Shown: positions 26,438-34,629 of the stretch, piece after piece
How positions within the stretch are numbered: the first letter of the stretch is position 1
How the letters are laid out: every line of letters begins with the position of its first letter
Assembly: GCF_000284295.1 (NCBI RefSeq)
Contig: NC_017093.1
Span: 744,001 to 808,000, forward strand
Direction of reading: 5' to 3'
DNA: 64,000 nt
Source of the DNA: Actinoplanes missouriensis 431
GTDB lineage: Bacteria > Actinomycetota > Actinomycetes > Mycobacteriales > Micromonosporaceae
Position numbers and translations under genes: made by a program
Notes under the pieces: model-generated
Database searches by the model: none
Told to the model about the DNA's origin: nothing
What the model saw: the letters and a program-made list of their open reading frames with translations, nothing else

Positions 26438-26655
26438 TGCTTGAACTACGGCTCGGTGGGCCGAGCCGTAGTTCAGGCTGGTTATTCGTGCTTGATCACA
26501 AGGTTGGGCTACGGCCGAGGTGTGCGGGCCGTAGCTGAGGCCGGTGACCGGTGCTTGATTACATGGCTGTGCTACGGCTGGCGGGTCCGAGACCTGCGCG
26601 GGCTACGGCTCGCCTGCCCGGGGACCTGCGTGGGCTACGGCTCGCGTGGGGGCGG
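26438..26655. repeat. Cluster of diverged palindromic repeats (TGCTTGA...CTACGGC family)
   Basis: Three consecutive units begin TGCTTGA (26438, 26489, 26552), and each carries CTACGGC. The first two have a matching GCCGTAG arm and end in similar (C)TTCAGGCTGG / CTGAGGCCGG tails. A further 32-bp imperfect duplication starting GACCTGCG (26591 and 26623) repeats GGGCTACGGCTCGC. The whole 416-bp gap between purH and the next gene has no coding ORF, so this looks like a REP-like repeat cluster. Confidence 0.65.
26443..26474 (+). terminator. Perfect hairpin downstream of purH
   Basis: GAACTACGGCTCGG (26443-26456) / CCGAGCCGTAGTTC (26461-26474) with a TGGG loop; the stem extends a few pairs more. 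It lies ~155 bases after purH and could terminate purNH, but it is also the first copy of a repeat family. Confidence 0.55.
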
Positions 26656-26704
26656 AACCGCTGCGGCCCCGCCCTCACGATCGGCCCCGGCCACGGCCTC
26701 ACGA

Positions 26705-27613
26705 TCAGCCCCGGCCCCGCAACGGCTCCAACTCCGCCAGCGCCGCCGTCACCAGCCGCACCGTCTTCAACCGCTGGCGCAACACGTCCTCAGCCGTGAA
26801 CCGCAGCACCGTCCACCCCGCCATCCGCAGCGCGTTGAGCCGCTCCACATCTCGGCGGAACTGCTCCGCCGAGCGGTGCTGATCACCGTCGTACTCCACC
26901 GCGAGCCGCACCTCGGGCCAGGCCAGGTCGACCCGTCCGACCAGCCAGCCGGACGCCTGGCGTACCTCGAACTGCACGGCCCCCGGCGGAACCCCGGCAT
27001 CGACGAGCAGAAGCCGCAGGCAGGTCTCCATCGGTGATTCGCTGCGGGCGTCGGCCAACGCCAGCAGGGCCCCGAGCCGGGACGTTCCCGGCCAGTTCAC
27101 GCGTCTGCTGATCATCCGGCGGAGGGCGTCCGGGTCGAGTAGATGACGGTGCAGCAGGGCGTCGAGCACCACGAGCGCATCGGCTCGGCCGGCCCGCCGT
27201 CCGACGTCGAAGGCGGTTCGTTCCACGGTGGTGAGCGCCAGGCCGTGGTGTGTGGTGACGTCGCCGGGCCGGAGGCTGGTGTAGTGGACCGCGATACGTG
27301 GGTCCCGGCGCAGCCTGATGGCGCGCGGCGCGGCGACATGCACGGGCGTGGTGTGCGCCGGTGTCACGGCGCCCCACAGGCTGGCGGCGCTCGGTCCGCC
27401 GATCACGGCGCCGGCCGGGATCGTCAGCGTCGCCGCCGCGCACCAGTCCCGATGGTCGAGTTGGTGATCGCGGTGCACGTACACGTCGGGGAAGATCCGT
27501 GACCAGGACGGACCGGCGAGCATTCCGCGGGTGAGCAGGCCGGAGTCGACGGCTGCCGAGCCGCGGAAGGCGCGGCCGGCGAGTTCGGGTGGGGTGTGGG
27601 GGTGGCGGGGCAC
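26705..27613 (-). CDS. DUF559 (Vsr-like) domain protein with N-terminal winged-helix-like part
   Basis: A 302-residue protein. The N-terminal half (SGLLTRGMLAGPSWSRIFPD, then VYVH) matches the AbiEi-antitoxin-like domain often fused to DUF559 in actinobacteria. The C-terminal ~110 residues show LAVEYDGDQHRSAEQFRRDV, then RLNALRMAGWTVLRF, the PD-(D/E)XK endonuclease-like core (acidic residue, then D-x-Q-x-H). Nuclease activity is not established for this group. The start is GTG 27613 with no clear ribosome binding site. It has no functional link to its neighbours and may be accessory. Confidence 0.78.
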   Translation of the reverse strand: MPRHPHTPPELAGRAFRGSAAVDSGLLTRGMLAGPSWSRIFPDVYVHRDHQLDHRDWCAAATLTIPAGAVIGGPSAASLWGAVTPAHTTPVHVAAPRAIRLRRDPRIAVHYTSLRPGDVTTHHGLALTTVERTAFDVGRRAGRADALVVLDALLHRHLLDPDALRRMISRRVNWPGTSRLGALLALADARSESPMETCLRLLLVDAGVPPGAVQFEVRQASGWLVGRVDLAWPEVRLAVEYDGDQHRSAEQFRRDVERLNALRMAGWTVLRFTAEDVLRQRLKTVRLVTAALAELEPLRGRG

Positions 27614-27734
27614 CGGGTGAGGATGGCGCGTGTGGGCTTGATCGTGTCCGGGGCTGGGGACGAAGGTTGACAGAGCGGCTACCGTCGATCTTGTCAGGTG
27701 GGCGCCGTAGCCGGCCCGGGTGGGAGGAGTGGCG

Positions 27735-28400
27735 ATGAGCTTCGATCTCTATGTGTGGCACGAGCCGGCTCCGATCAGCGCGGACATCGCCGAGGCGAAG
27801 ATCCGCCGGTGGCCCGAGGACGAGCTGATGTTCGCGCCGCACGAGGCGGTGGCGGCGTTGCGCGCGGAGCTGCTGCGACGGTTTCCGGCGGATGGTCCGG
27901 ACAGTGTGTGGAGTGTGCTGCCGGAGGAGTCGGACGCGGTGCTGGCGCTCTCCTGCGTGTGGTCGCGGGCCGGCGAGTTCGGCGAGGCGGTGCGTGGTCT
28001 CGCGGCCCAGCACGGTCTGGTCTGCTACGAGCCGCAGAGCCGGCTGCTGGACCCGAACGCCCCCGGCTATCGTGCCGATTTCACTTTGACGTCGGCGGAG
28101 TGGCCGATGGTCCACGATCCCGCGGAGGCCGATCTGGAGCGGGTGGTGCGCGGTCTCGGCAGTGACAACTTCTACGCGTTGCTGGAGCGGTCGGACGGCC
28201 ATTTCGCGCAGGTCGGCTTCGGTGCGAGCGCCGGCGCCGCCGCAGGGACCTATGTGCTGGAGCACCGGGCCGGCCGGGACGGCGATCATGTCCGCGCGGA
28301 GACTCCGGATGTCACCGAGGCGGTCCGGTTCCTCCGGGAGTTCCGGGCCGGCGACGAGACGTGGCGCAGGCGCCACACCTGGCGGTTGCTCAGCTTGTGA
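27735..28400 (+). CDS. Conserved hypothetical protein
   Basis: A 221-residue soluble protein starting MSFDLYVWHEPAPISADIAE. It shows no signal peptide, membrane helix or nucleotide-binding motif. It is acidic, with a Trp-rich pattern (SVWSVLPEE, SAEWPMVHD, TWRRRHTWRLLSL). The start FDLYVW resembles small actinobacterial cytoplasmic proteins of unknown role, some encoded near immunity genes, but I cannot name a family. GGGAGGAG at about 27722-27729 supports ATG 27735. A weak hairpin (AGCCCG/CGGGCT, 28409-28428) follows. Confidence 0.7.
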   Translation: MSFDLYVWHEPAPISADIAEAKIRRWPEDELMFAPHEAVAALRAELLRRFPADGPDSVWSVLPEESDAVLALSCVWSRAGEFGEAVRGLAAQHGLVCYEPQSRLLDPNAPGYRADFTLTSAEWPMVHDPAEADLERVVRGLGSDNFYALLERSDGHFAQVGFGASAGAAAGTYVLEHRAGRDGDHVRAETPDVTEAVRFLREFRAGDETWRRRHTWRLLSL

Positions 28401-28570
28401 AAAGTTCAAGCCCGATTTGGTACGGGCTGAGCTGTCCCGGAATCGCTTATCGCCCCGCCCGGATCGCCGAGCCTGAGATGGTAGAGGTGCGGGGCCGCCC
28501 GGTGATGGTCGGCGGGCGGGCAGTACGCTCGTACTGCTAAGCATGTGTTTCGGGAGAGGAGCGCCGGCCG

Positions 28571-29788
28571 ATGGCGAAAATCAAGGTCAAGAACCCGGTC
28601 GTGGAGATCGACGGCGACGAGATGACCCGGATCATCTGGAAGCAGATCCGTGAGCAACTGGTCCTGCCGTACCTCGACGTGAACCTCGAGTACTACGACC
28701 TTTCGATCCAGTACCGCGACGAGACCGACGACCAGGTGACGATCGACGCGGCCAACGCCATCAAGCAGCACGGTGTCGGCGTCAAGTGCGCGACGATCAC
28801 GCCGGATGAGGCGCGGGTCGAGGAGTTCGGCCTGAAGAAGATGTGGCGGTCGCCGAACGGCACGATCCGCAACATCCTCGGCGGCGTCGTCTTCCGTGAG
28901 CCGATCATCATGAGCAACGTGCCGCGTCTGGTACCGAGCTGGACGAAGCCGATCATCATCGGCCGTCACGCGCACGGCGACCAGTACAAGGCGACCGACT
29001 TCGTGGCGCCCAGCGCGGGCAAGATGACCGTCACGTTCACCCCGGCCGACGGTTCGGCGCCGATGGAGTTCGTGGTGTCGGACTTCCCGGCCGGCGGCGT
29101 CGGCATGGCGATGTACAACTACGACGAGTCGATCCGCGACTTCGCGCGCGCCTCGTTCCGGTACGGCCTGGCCCGCAACTACCCGGTCTACCTCTCCACC
29201 AAGAACACGATCCTGAAGGCGTACGACGGCCGGTTCAAGGACCTGTTCGCGGAGATCTTCGAGACCGAGTTCGCCGACCAGTTCAAGGCGGCCGGCCTCA
29301 CCTACGAGCACCGGCTGATCGACGACATGGTCGCCGCCGCGCTCAAGTGGGAGGGCGGCTACGTCTGGGCCTGCAAGAACTACGACGGTGACGTGCAGTC
29401 CGACACCGTGGCCCAGGGCTTCGGCTCGCTCGGCCTGATGACCTCGGTGCTGATGACCCCGGACGGCAAGACCGTCGAGGCGGAGGCCGCGCACGGCACT
29501 GTCACCCGGCACTACCGGCAGTGGCAGAAGGGCGAGAAGACCTCGACGAACCCGATCGCGTCGATCTTCGCCTGGACCGGTGGCCTCAAGCACCGCGGCA
29601 AGCTGGACGGCGCCCCCGAGGTGACCCAGTTCGCCGAGACGCTGGAGAGGGTCTGCATCGAGACCGTCGAGGGCGGTCAGATGACCAAGGACCTGGCGCT
29701 GCTGATCGCGAAGGACGCGCCGTGGCTCTCCACGGACGAGTTCATGAACGCGCTCGACGAGAACCTGGCGCGCAAGCTCGCGGCGTGA
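28571..29788 (+). CDS. icd: NADP-dependent isocitrate dehydrogenase (eukaryote-like dimeric type)
   Basis: A 405-residue enzyme: isocitrate to 2-oxoglutarate plus NADPH in the TCA cycle. [20 protein letters not shown] is the typical start. [17 protein letters not shown] includes the substrate-binding Ser/Asn/Arg, [12 protein letters not shown] and [15 protein letters not shown] (metal Asp) follow, and [13 protein letters not shown] carries the NADP-selecting His/Arg. The 405-residue length matches the homodimeric group rather than the 740-residue monomeric enzyme of many actinobacteria. GGGAGAGGAG precedes the ATG. A tandem repeat begins on the stop codon. Confidence 0.96.
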   Translation: MAKIKVKNPVVEIDGDEMTRIIWKQIREQLVLPYLDVNLEYYDLSIQYRDETDDQVTIDAANAIKQHGVGVKCATITPDEARVEEFGLKKMWRSPNGTIRNILGGVVFREPIIMSNVPRLVPSWTKPIIIGRHAHGDQYKATDFVAPSAGKMTVTFTPADGSAPMEFVVSDFPAGGVGMAMYNYDESIRDFARASFRYGLARNYPVYLSTKNTILKAYDGRFKDLFAEIFETEFADQFKAAGLTYEHRLIDDMVAAALKWEGGYVWACKNYDGDVQSDTVAQGFGSLGLMTSVLMTPDGKTVEAEAAHGTVTRHYRQWQKGEKTSTNPIASIFAWTGGLKHRGKLDGAPEVTQFAETLERVCIETVEGGQMTKDLALLIAKDAPWLSTDEFMNALDENLARKLAA

Positions 29789-29850
29789 GCAAGCGAGCAA
29801 GCGAGCAACTGAGTAACTGAGCAGGTAAGCAAGTAAGCACGTAAGCACGA
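29787..29850. repeat. Eight tandem 8-bp units after icd
   Basis: Eight consecutive octamers: GAGCAAGC twice, then GAGCAACT, GAGTAACT, GAGCAGGT, AAGCAAGT, AAGCACGT and AAGCACGA. They run from the last bases of the icd stop to just before its terminator. The gradual drift along the array indicates an old slippage expansion. Confidence 0.85.
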
Positions 29851-29851
29851 A

Positions 29852-29887
29852 CGAAAGGCCCGCCGGCACATGCCGGCGGGCCTTTCG
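29852..29887 (+). terminator. Terminator of icd
   Basis: A perfect 16-bp stem (core AAAGGCCCGCCGGC / GCCGGCGGGCCTTT) with an ACAT loop. The stem ends in TTT and is the strongest canonical terminator in the window. Confidence 0.9.
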
Positions 29888-29949
29888 GCACTCCGGAGCG
29901 GAAGCACAACGGCGAACGATGAAGGGAGACGAGCGGAGAGGAGCGGATC

Positions 29950-32550
29950 GTGGGCGAGCGGGAGGCGATGATCGACCTGCTGGTGCGGGACGCGGAGAAG
30001 GCTTTGGCCGATTACGCGGACTTCACCCAGGAGCAGGTCGACCACATCGTCGGCAAGGCTTCGGTGGCGGCGCTCGACAAGCACGGTGATCTCGCCGCGC
30101 TGGCGGTCGAGGAGACCGGCCGGGGCGTGTTCGAGGACAAGGCCGTCAAGAACATCTTCGCCTGTGAGCACGTCACGAACAGCATGGCGGGGATGAAGAC
30201 GGTCGGCGTGATCCACCGCGACGACGTCGACGGGATCACCGAGATCGCCGACCCGGTGGGCGTGGTCTGCGCGGTCACCCCGGTCACCAACCCGACGTCC
30301 ACCACGATCTTCAAGGCGCTGCTGGCGTTGAAGACCCGCAATCCGATCGTCTTCGCGTTCCACCCGAGCGCGCAGCGGTGCAGCGCCGAGGCGGCCCGGG
30401 TGGTCCGGGACGCGGCGGTGGCGGCGGGCGCTCCGGCGCACTGCATCCAGTGGGTCGAGCAGCCGTCGATCCAGGCCACGGCCGCGCTGATGAACCACCC
30501 GGGTGTCGCGACGATCCTGGCGACCGGCGGGAACGGGATGGTCCGGGCGGCGTACTCGACAGGCAAGCCCGCGCTCGGCGTCGGCGCCGGAAACGTTCCC
30601 GCCTACGTCCACCCGACCGCTGACGTGGTCCGCGCGGTGCACGACATCGTGCTCTCGAAGACGTTCGACAACGGCATGATCTGCGCGTCCGAGCAGGCGG
30701 TCATCCTGGATCGGGGGATCGCGGAGCAGGCCCTCAGGGAATTCAAACGACTGCACGCGTACGTGGTGAGCGCCGACGAGAAGACGCTCCTGCAGAACTA
30801 CATCTTCCCGCCCGACGGCGAGGGCACCGACTGCGTCGGCGAGAAGCTCAACGCCGCGGTGGTGGGCCAGTCGCCGGTGTGGATCGCCGAGCAGGCCGGG
30901 TTCACCGTGCCTGCGGACACCTCGATCCTGCTGGCCGAGATCGGCGAGGTCGGTCCGGGTGAGCCGCTGAGCCGGGAGAAGCTCTGCCCGGTGCTCGCGA
31001 TGCTCACGGCGGACGACGAGGAGCAGGGCATCCGGTACGCCGAGCAGATGGTCGAGTTCCACGGTCTCGGGCACAGCGCTGTCGTGCACGGCCGGGACGC
31101 CGCGCTCGCCGAGCGGTTCGGCAAGCGGATGAAGGCGGTCCGGATCATCTGGAACGCGCCGGCCTCGCAGGGCGGCATCGGCGACATCTACAACGGCTTC
31201 CGCCCGTCGCTGACGCTCGGCTGCGGCAGCTACGGGCACACCTCGGTCTCCGACAACGTGTCCGCCCTCAACCTGCTCAACATCAAACGAATCGGCCGCA
31301 GGACGAACAACATGCAGTGGTTCAAGGTGCCGGCGAAGATGTACTTCGAGCCGCACGCCATCCGGTACTTCCGGGACATGCCGGAGGTCGCCCGGGTCAC
31401 CATCGTCACCGACCACACGATGACCAAGCTCGGTTACGTGGACCGGATCAGCGCCGTGCTGCGGGAGCGGCCGGAGCCGGTGACGATCCAGGTCATCGAC
31501 AGCGTCGAGCCGGAACCGAGCATCGACACCGTGCAGCGCGGCGCCGCCCTGATGCGCTCGTTCCGCCCGGACACGATCATCGCGCTCGGCGGCGGCTCAC
31601 CGATGGACGCGGCGAAGGTGATGTGGCTGCTCTACGAGCACCCGGACATCGACTTCGGCGACATGAAGGAGAAGTTCTTCGACGTACGGAAGCGGGCCTT
31701 CAAGTTCCCGGCCCTGGGCGCGCTCGCGAAGCTGGTCTGCGTGCCGACCACGTCCGGCACCGGCGCCGAGGTGACGCCGTTCGCGGTCATCACCGACACC
31801 GAGACCGGGCAGAAGTACCCGCTCGCCGACTACGCGCTCACCCCGAGCGTGGCGATCATCGACCCGCACCTGACGATGGATCTGCCGCCGGTGGTGACCG
31901 CGGACTCGGGCTTCGACGCGCTCACCCACGCGACCGAGGCGTACGTGTCGGTCTACGCCAGCGACTTCACCGACGGCCTGGCGCTGCACGCGATCAAGCT
32001 GATCTTCGGGAACCTGGAGCAGGCGGTGCGGCACGGCGACACCGATCCGGTGGCCCGGGAGAAGATGCACAACGCCGGGACGATCGCCGGCATGTCGTTC
32101 GGCAACGCGTTCCTCGGCATCGTGCACGCCATGGCGCACACGCTGGGCGCCACCTTCCACGTGGCGCACGGGCGGACCAACGCGATCCTGCTGCCGCACG
32201 TGATCCGGCACAACGGCACCGTGCCGTCGAAGCTGAACAGCTGGCCGAAGTACGAGCGGTACGTCGCGCCGGAACGGTTCCAGGACATCGCCCGTCACCT
32301 GGGCCTGCCCGCGGACACCCCGGAGCAGGGCGTCGAGTCGTACGCCCGGGCGGTGGAGCGCCTGCGCGACGCCGTCGGGATCCCGCCGTCGTTCCAGGGC
32401 GCCGGCGTCAACGAGCAGGAGTTCCTCGCCGCCCTCCCGCAGCAGGCGATGAACGCCTACCTGGACCAGTGCGCGCCCGCGAACCCGCGGATGCCGATGC
32501 TCGAGGACCTCAGGAGGATCATGGAGGACGCTTATTACGGTACGAAGTAA
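29950..32550 (+). CDS. adhE: Bifunctional acetaldehyde-CoA / alcohol dehydrogenase
   Basis: An 866-residue fusion. The N-terminal aldehyde dehydrogenase half has TPVTNPTSTTIFKALLALKT, ILATGGNGMV, GVGAGNVPAYV and SKTFDNGMICASEQ (catalytic Cys). The C-terminal Fe-dependent alcohol dehydrogenase half has IIALGGGSPMDAAKVMW, PTTSGTGAEVTPF, DALTHATEAYVS and GIVHAMAHTLG (iron-binding His). It reduces acetyl-CoA to ethanol with two NADH in fermentation, and AdhE proteins often assemble into spirosomes. GTG 29950 follows AGAGGAG. Full-length AdhE is unusual for an aerobic filamentous actinomycete. Confidence 0.95.
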   Translation: MGEREAMIDLLVRDAEKALADYADFTQEQVDHIVGKASVAALDKHGDLAALAVEETGRGVFEDKAVKNIFACEHVTNSMAGMKTVGVIHRDDVDGITEIADPVGVVCAVTPVTNPTSTTIFKALLALKTRNPIVFAFHPSAQRCSAEAARVVRDAAVAAGAPAHCIQWVEQPSIQATAALMNHPGVATILATGGNGMVRAAYSTGKPALGVGAGNVPAYVHPTADVVRAVHDIVLSKTFDNGMICASEQAVILDRGIAEQALREFKRLHAYVVSADEKTLLQNYIFPPDGEGTDCVGEKLNAAVVGQSPVWIAEQAGFTVPADTSILLAEIGEVGPGEPLSREKLCPVLAMLTADDEEQGIRYAEQMVEFHGLGHSAVVHGRDAALAERFGKRMKAVRIIWNAPASQGGIGDIYNGFRPSLTLGCGSYGHTSVSDNVSALNLLNIKRIGRRTNNMQWFKVPAKMYFEPHAIRYFRDMPEVARVTIVTDHTMTKLGYVDRISAVLRERPEPVTIQVIDSVEPEPSIDTVQRGAALMRSFRPDTIIALGGGSPMDAAKVMWLLYEHPDIDFGDMKEKFFDVRKRAFKFPALGALAKLVCVPTTSGTGAEVTPFAVITDTETGQKYPLADYALTPSVAIIDPHLTMDLPPVVTADSGFDALTHATEAYVSVYASDFTDGLALHAIKLIFGNLEQAVRHGDTDPVAREKMHNAGTIAGMSFGNAFLGIVHAMAHTLGATFHVAHGRTNAILLPHVIRHNGTVPSKLNSWPKYERYVAPERFQDIARHLGLPADTPEQGVESYARAVERLRDAVGIPPSFQGAGVNEQEFLAALPQQAMNAYLDQCAPANPRMPMLEDLRRIMEDAYYGTK

Positions 32551-32560
32551 CCCGTCAGGC

Positions 32561-32601
32561 CGAACGAGCCGCGTCCCCGAGAGGGTGGCGCGGCTCGTTC
32601 G
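32561..32601 (+). terminator. Terminator of adhE
   Basis: CGAACGAGCCGCG (32561-32573) / CGCGGCTCGTTCG (32589-32601), 13 bp with a 15-nt loop, ten bases after the stop. It also faces the end of the convergent galT gene. Confidence 0.75.
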
Positions 32602-32679
32602 CGTCAAACGTGCGGTAAGCCCAACCGAAGTCCGTCGGCGCAAAGAGGCGCAGCGCCGGCGAGCCGGAGGCGACGCCGA

Positions 32680-33771
32680 TCAAGCACGTTCGCGGAGCAT
32701 CTGTGCGGCGTTCTCCGGGACCACATCGTTGACGAAGGCGCCCATCGCGGACTCGGAGCCGGCCAGGAACTTCAGCTTGTCGGCCGCCCGCCGGATGCTG
32801 AACAGCTGCAGGTGCAGGTAGCCCAGCTCACGACCCTCGCCGACGACCGCCTGGTGCCACGCCGAGATGTACGGCATCGGCTTGCCGAAGAGGCCGTCGA
32901 AGCGCTTCAGCACGTCCAGGTAGAGCGGCCCGAAGGCGTCGCGCTCGGCGTCGCTGAGGCCGGGCAGGTCGAGGACCTGCCGGTGCGGGGCCAGGTGCAC
33001 CTCGAACGGCCAGCGGGCCGCCGCCGGCACGTAGGCAGTCCAGTGCTCGTTGGACGCGATGACCCGTACCTTCGCGGTCTGCTCGGCGGCCAGGACGTCC
33101 GCGTAGAGAATGCCCCCACCGGTCTGCGAAGCGTGCCGCGCAGCGGCGCGGAGCATGGCAGCGGTGCGCGGCGGCACGGTCGGGTAGGCGTAGATCTGAC
33201 CGTGCGGGTGGTGCAGGGTCACGCCGATCTCGACGCCCCGGTTCTCGAACGGGAAGACCTGCGCGACGCCGGGCATCGCGGAGATCTCGGTGGTCCGGTC
33301 GGCGAGCGCGTCGATCACGGTCCGCACCCGGGACGGCGGCAGGGCGCCGAACGAGCTGTTGTGGTCGCTGGTGAAGCAGACCACCTCGCAGCGGCCCAGA
33401 CCTGGCTTGACCGGCACCAGGTCGGTCAGCGAGGTGATCTCGTCGGGAACGATCCGGTCGCTGAACGACGGGAACTGGTTCTCGAAGACCGCCACGTCGT
33501 AGCTCGGCGCCGGGATCTCGCTGGCGAAGTGTGCGTTCGTCGGGCAGAGCGGGCAGGCGTCCGACGGCGGCAGGAAGGTCCGGGTGTTGCGGTGCGCGGC
33601 GATCGCGATCCACTCGTCGACGAGCGGGTCGTAACGCAGCTGGGAGGCGGGCGGGGGCGGCGGCAGGTGCCGGGTGTCGGGGTACGACGCGCGGCCGCTG
33701 TCCGGCTCCTCGTCGTAATAGAACAGGTCCCGGCCATCGGAGAGCTGGATGGACGAGCGTATCGGTGTCAC
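32680..33771 (-). CDS. galT: Galactose-1-phosphate uridylyltransferase
   Basis: A 363-residue Leloir-pathway enzyme: UDP-glucose + Gal-1-P to Glc-1-P + UDP-galactose. ACPLCPTNAHF is the zinc-binding CxxC. FENQFPSFS and LHHPHGQIYAYP follow, the latter with the HPHGQ nucleophile His that is uridylylated. ISAWHQAVVG, then GYLHLQLFSIRR, is the C-terminal HxHxQ-like part. The start GTG 33771 overlaps the TGA of the DeoR-type regulator (GTGA). galK and galE are not adjacent. Confidence 0.94.
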   Translation of the reverse strand: MTPIRSSIQLSDGRDLFYYDEEPDSGRASYPDTRHLPPPPPASQLRYDPLVDEWIAIAAHRNTRTFLPPSDACPLCPTNAHFASEIPAPSYDVAVFENQFPSFSDRIVPDEITSLTDLVPVKPGLGRCEVVCFTSDHNSSFGALPPSRVRTVIDALADRTTEISAMPGVAQVFPFENRGVEIGVTLHHPHGQIYAYPTVPPRTAAMLRAAARHASQTGGGILYADVLAAEQTAKVRVIASNEHWTAYVPAAARWPFEVHLAPHRQVLDLPGLSDAERDAFGPLYLDVLKRFDGLFGKPMPYISAWHQAVVGEGRELGYLHLQLFSIRRAADKLKFLAGSESAMGAFVNDVVPENAAQMLRERA

Positions 33772-34544
33772 TGGGGGTTCACCACCACGAGTTCAGGAAC
33801 GGTTTCCGAAAGGAGGGCTCGCGCGTCCTCGTCCAGACCGGAATCGGTGATCAGGACGTCGGCGCGTTCGAGGGGGACGATCGAGGAGATGCCCACGGTG
33901 CCCCACTTGGTGTGGTCGGCGAGCACGACGAGGCGCTCGGACGCCTCGACGAGCGCCCGGTCCGCGTCGGCTTCCATGAGGTTGGGCGTGGTGTACCCGG
34001 CGCGCTCGCTCATCCCGTGCACGCCGAGGAAGAGCAGGTCCAGGTGCAGTGACGCGATGGCCGCCACGGCGACCGGTCCGACAAGAGCATCAGACGGGGT
34101 ACGGGTACCGCCGGTCAGCACGACTGTCTGGTCCGGCCGGCCGGCCCGGTAGAAGACGTCGGCGACCGGGATCGAGTTCGTCACGACGGTCAGCGACGGG
34201 ACGTCGACCAGGCGCTGGGCCAGCTCCGCCGTGGTCGTCCCGGCCGAGAGGGCGATCGCGTCACCGGGCGAGACCAGGGCGGCGGCCCGCATCGCGATAG
34301 CGGTCTTCTCGCCGCGCTGGCGCACCGATTTGGCGGCGAATCCAGGCTCGTGCGCCGAACCCGGGCTGACGGTGGTCGCTCCGCCGTGTACTTTCGCCAG
34401 CAAACCGCGGTCGGCGAGGGCCTCCAGGTCACGGCGGATCGTCATGTCGGAGACGCCGTACTCCGTGGCGAGCTCGCTGACCCGGACTCCACCGGTGGCG
34501 CGCACCCGGTCGAGGATCGCGGACTGACGCTGTTGAGCGAGCAT
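33768..34544 (-). CDS. DeoR-family transcriptional regulator
   Basis: A 258-residue repressor. The N-terminal winged helix ILDRVRATGGVRVSELATEY, then GVSDMTIRRDLEALADRGLL, is the DeoR signature. The C-terminal DeoRC sensor domain includes IALSAGTTTAELAQRL and LVVLADHTKWG, which bind phosphorylated sugars in relatives. It sits directly upstream of and coupled to galT, so a galactose phosphate ester is a plausible effector (inference). The start MLAQQRQSAIL (ATG 34544) is at the family position. A tandem TCGAACAC site lies 34 bases upstream. Confidence 0.9.
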   Translation of the reverse strand: MLAQQRQSAILDRVRATGGVRVSELATEYGVSDMTIRRDLEALADRGLLAKVHGGATTVSPGSAHEPGFAAKSVRQRGEKTAIAMRAAALVSPGDAIALSAGTTTAELAQRLVDVPSLTVVTNSIPVADVFYRAGRPDQTVVLTGGTRTPSDALVGPVAVAAIASLHLDLLFLGVHGMSERAGYTTPNLMEADADRALVEASERLVVLADHTKWGTVGISSIVPLERADVLITDSGLDEDARALLSETVPELVVVNPQ

Positions 34545-34577
34545 CAGCAGCGCACCTTCAGCGGTGACCGCACTAAT

Positions 34578-34595
34578 TCGAACACACTCGAACAC
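34578..34595 (-). promoter_or_regulatory. Candidate DeoR operator (TCGAACAC direct repeat)
   Basis: TCGAACAC at 34578-34585 and 34588-34595, a 10-bp period (GTGTTCGA repeated on the coding strand of the regulator). Direct repeats one helical turn apart are typical of DeoR-family operators, and the site lies between the regulator start and the preceding gene, so autoregulation is likely. Confidence 0.55.
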
Positions 34596-34629
34596 TACCG
34601 CGTGATCGGCTCAGTGCGAAAGGGTGAGT

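Noticed and set aside
26289..27037. Plus-strand open frames between purH and the DUF559 gene
   Set aside because: They run through the palindromic repeat cluster and then antisense to the DUF559 gene, with no ribosome binding site or recognisable protein pattern.
26705..28400. Toxin-antitoxin or defence island from the DUF559 and hypothetical genes
   Set aside because: Only one gene has a nuclease-like domain, the two genes are divergent, and no toxin, integrase or other defence gene is nearby.
29787..29850. CRISPR-like array
   Set aside because: The units are contiguous 8-bp repeats without spacers. The 24-bp and 32-bp repeats elsewhere are also tandem and spacer-free, and no cas gene is present.
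32604..32679. tRNA gene in the 76-bp gap between adhE and galT
   Set aside because: The length is suggestive, but there is no GTTCRANYC T-loop, no cloverleaf pairing and no acceptor stem.
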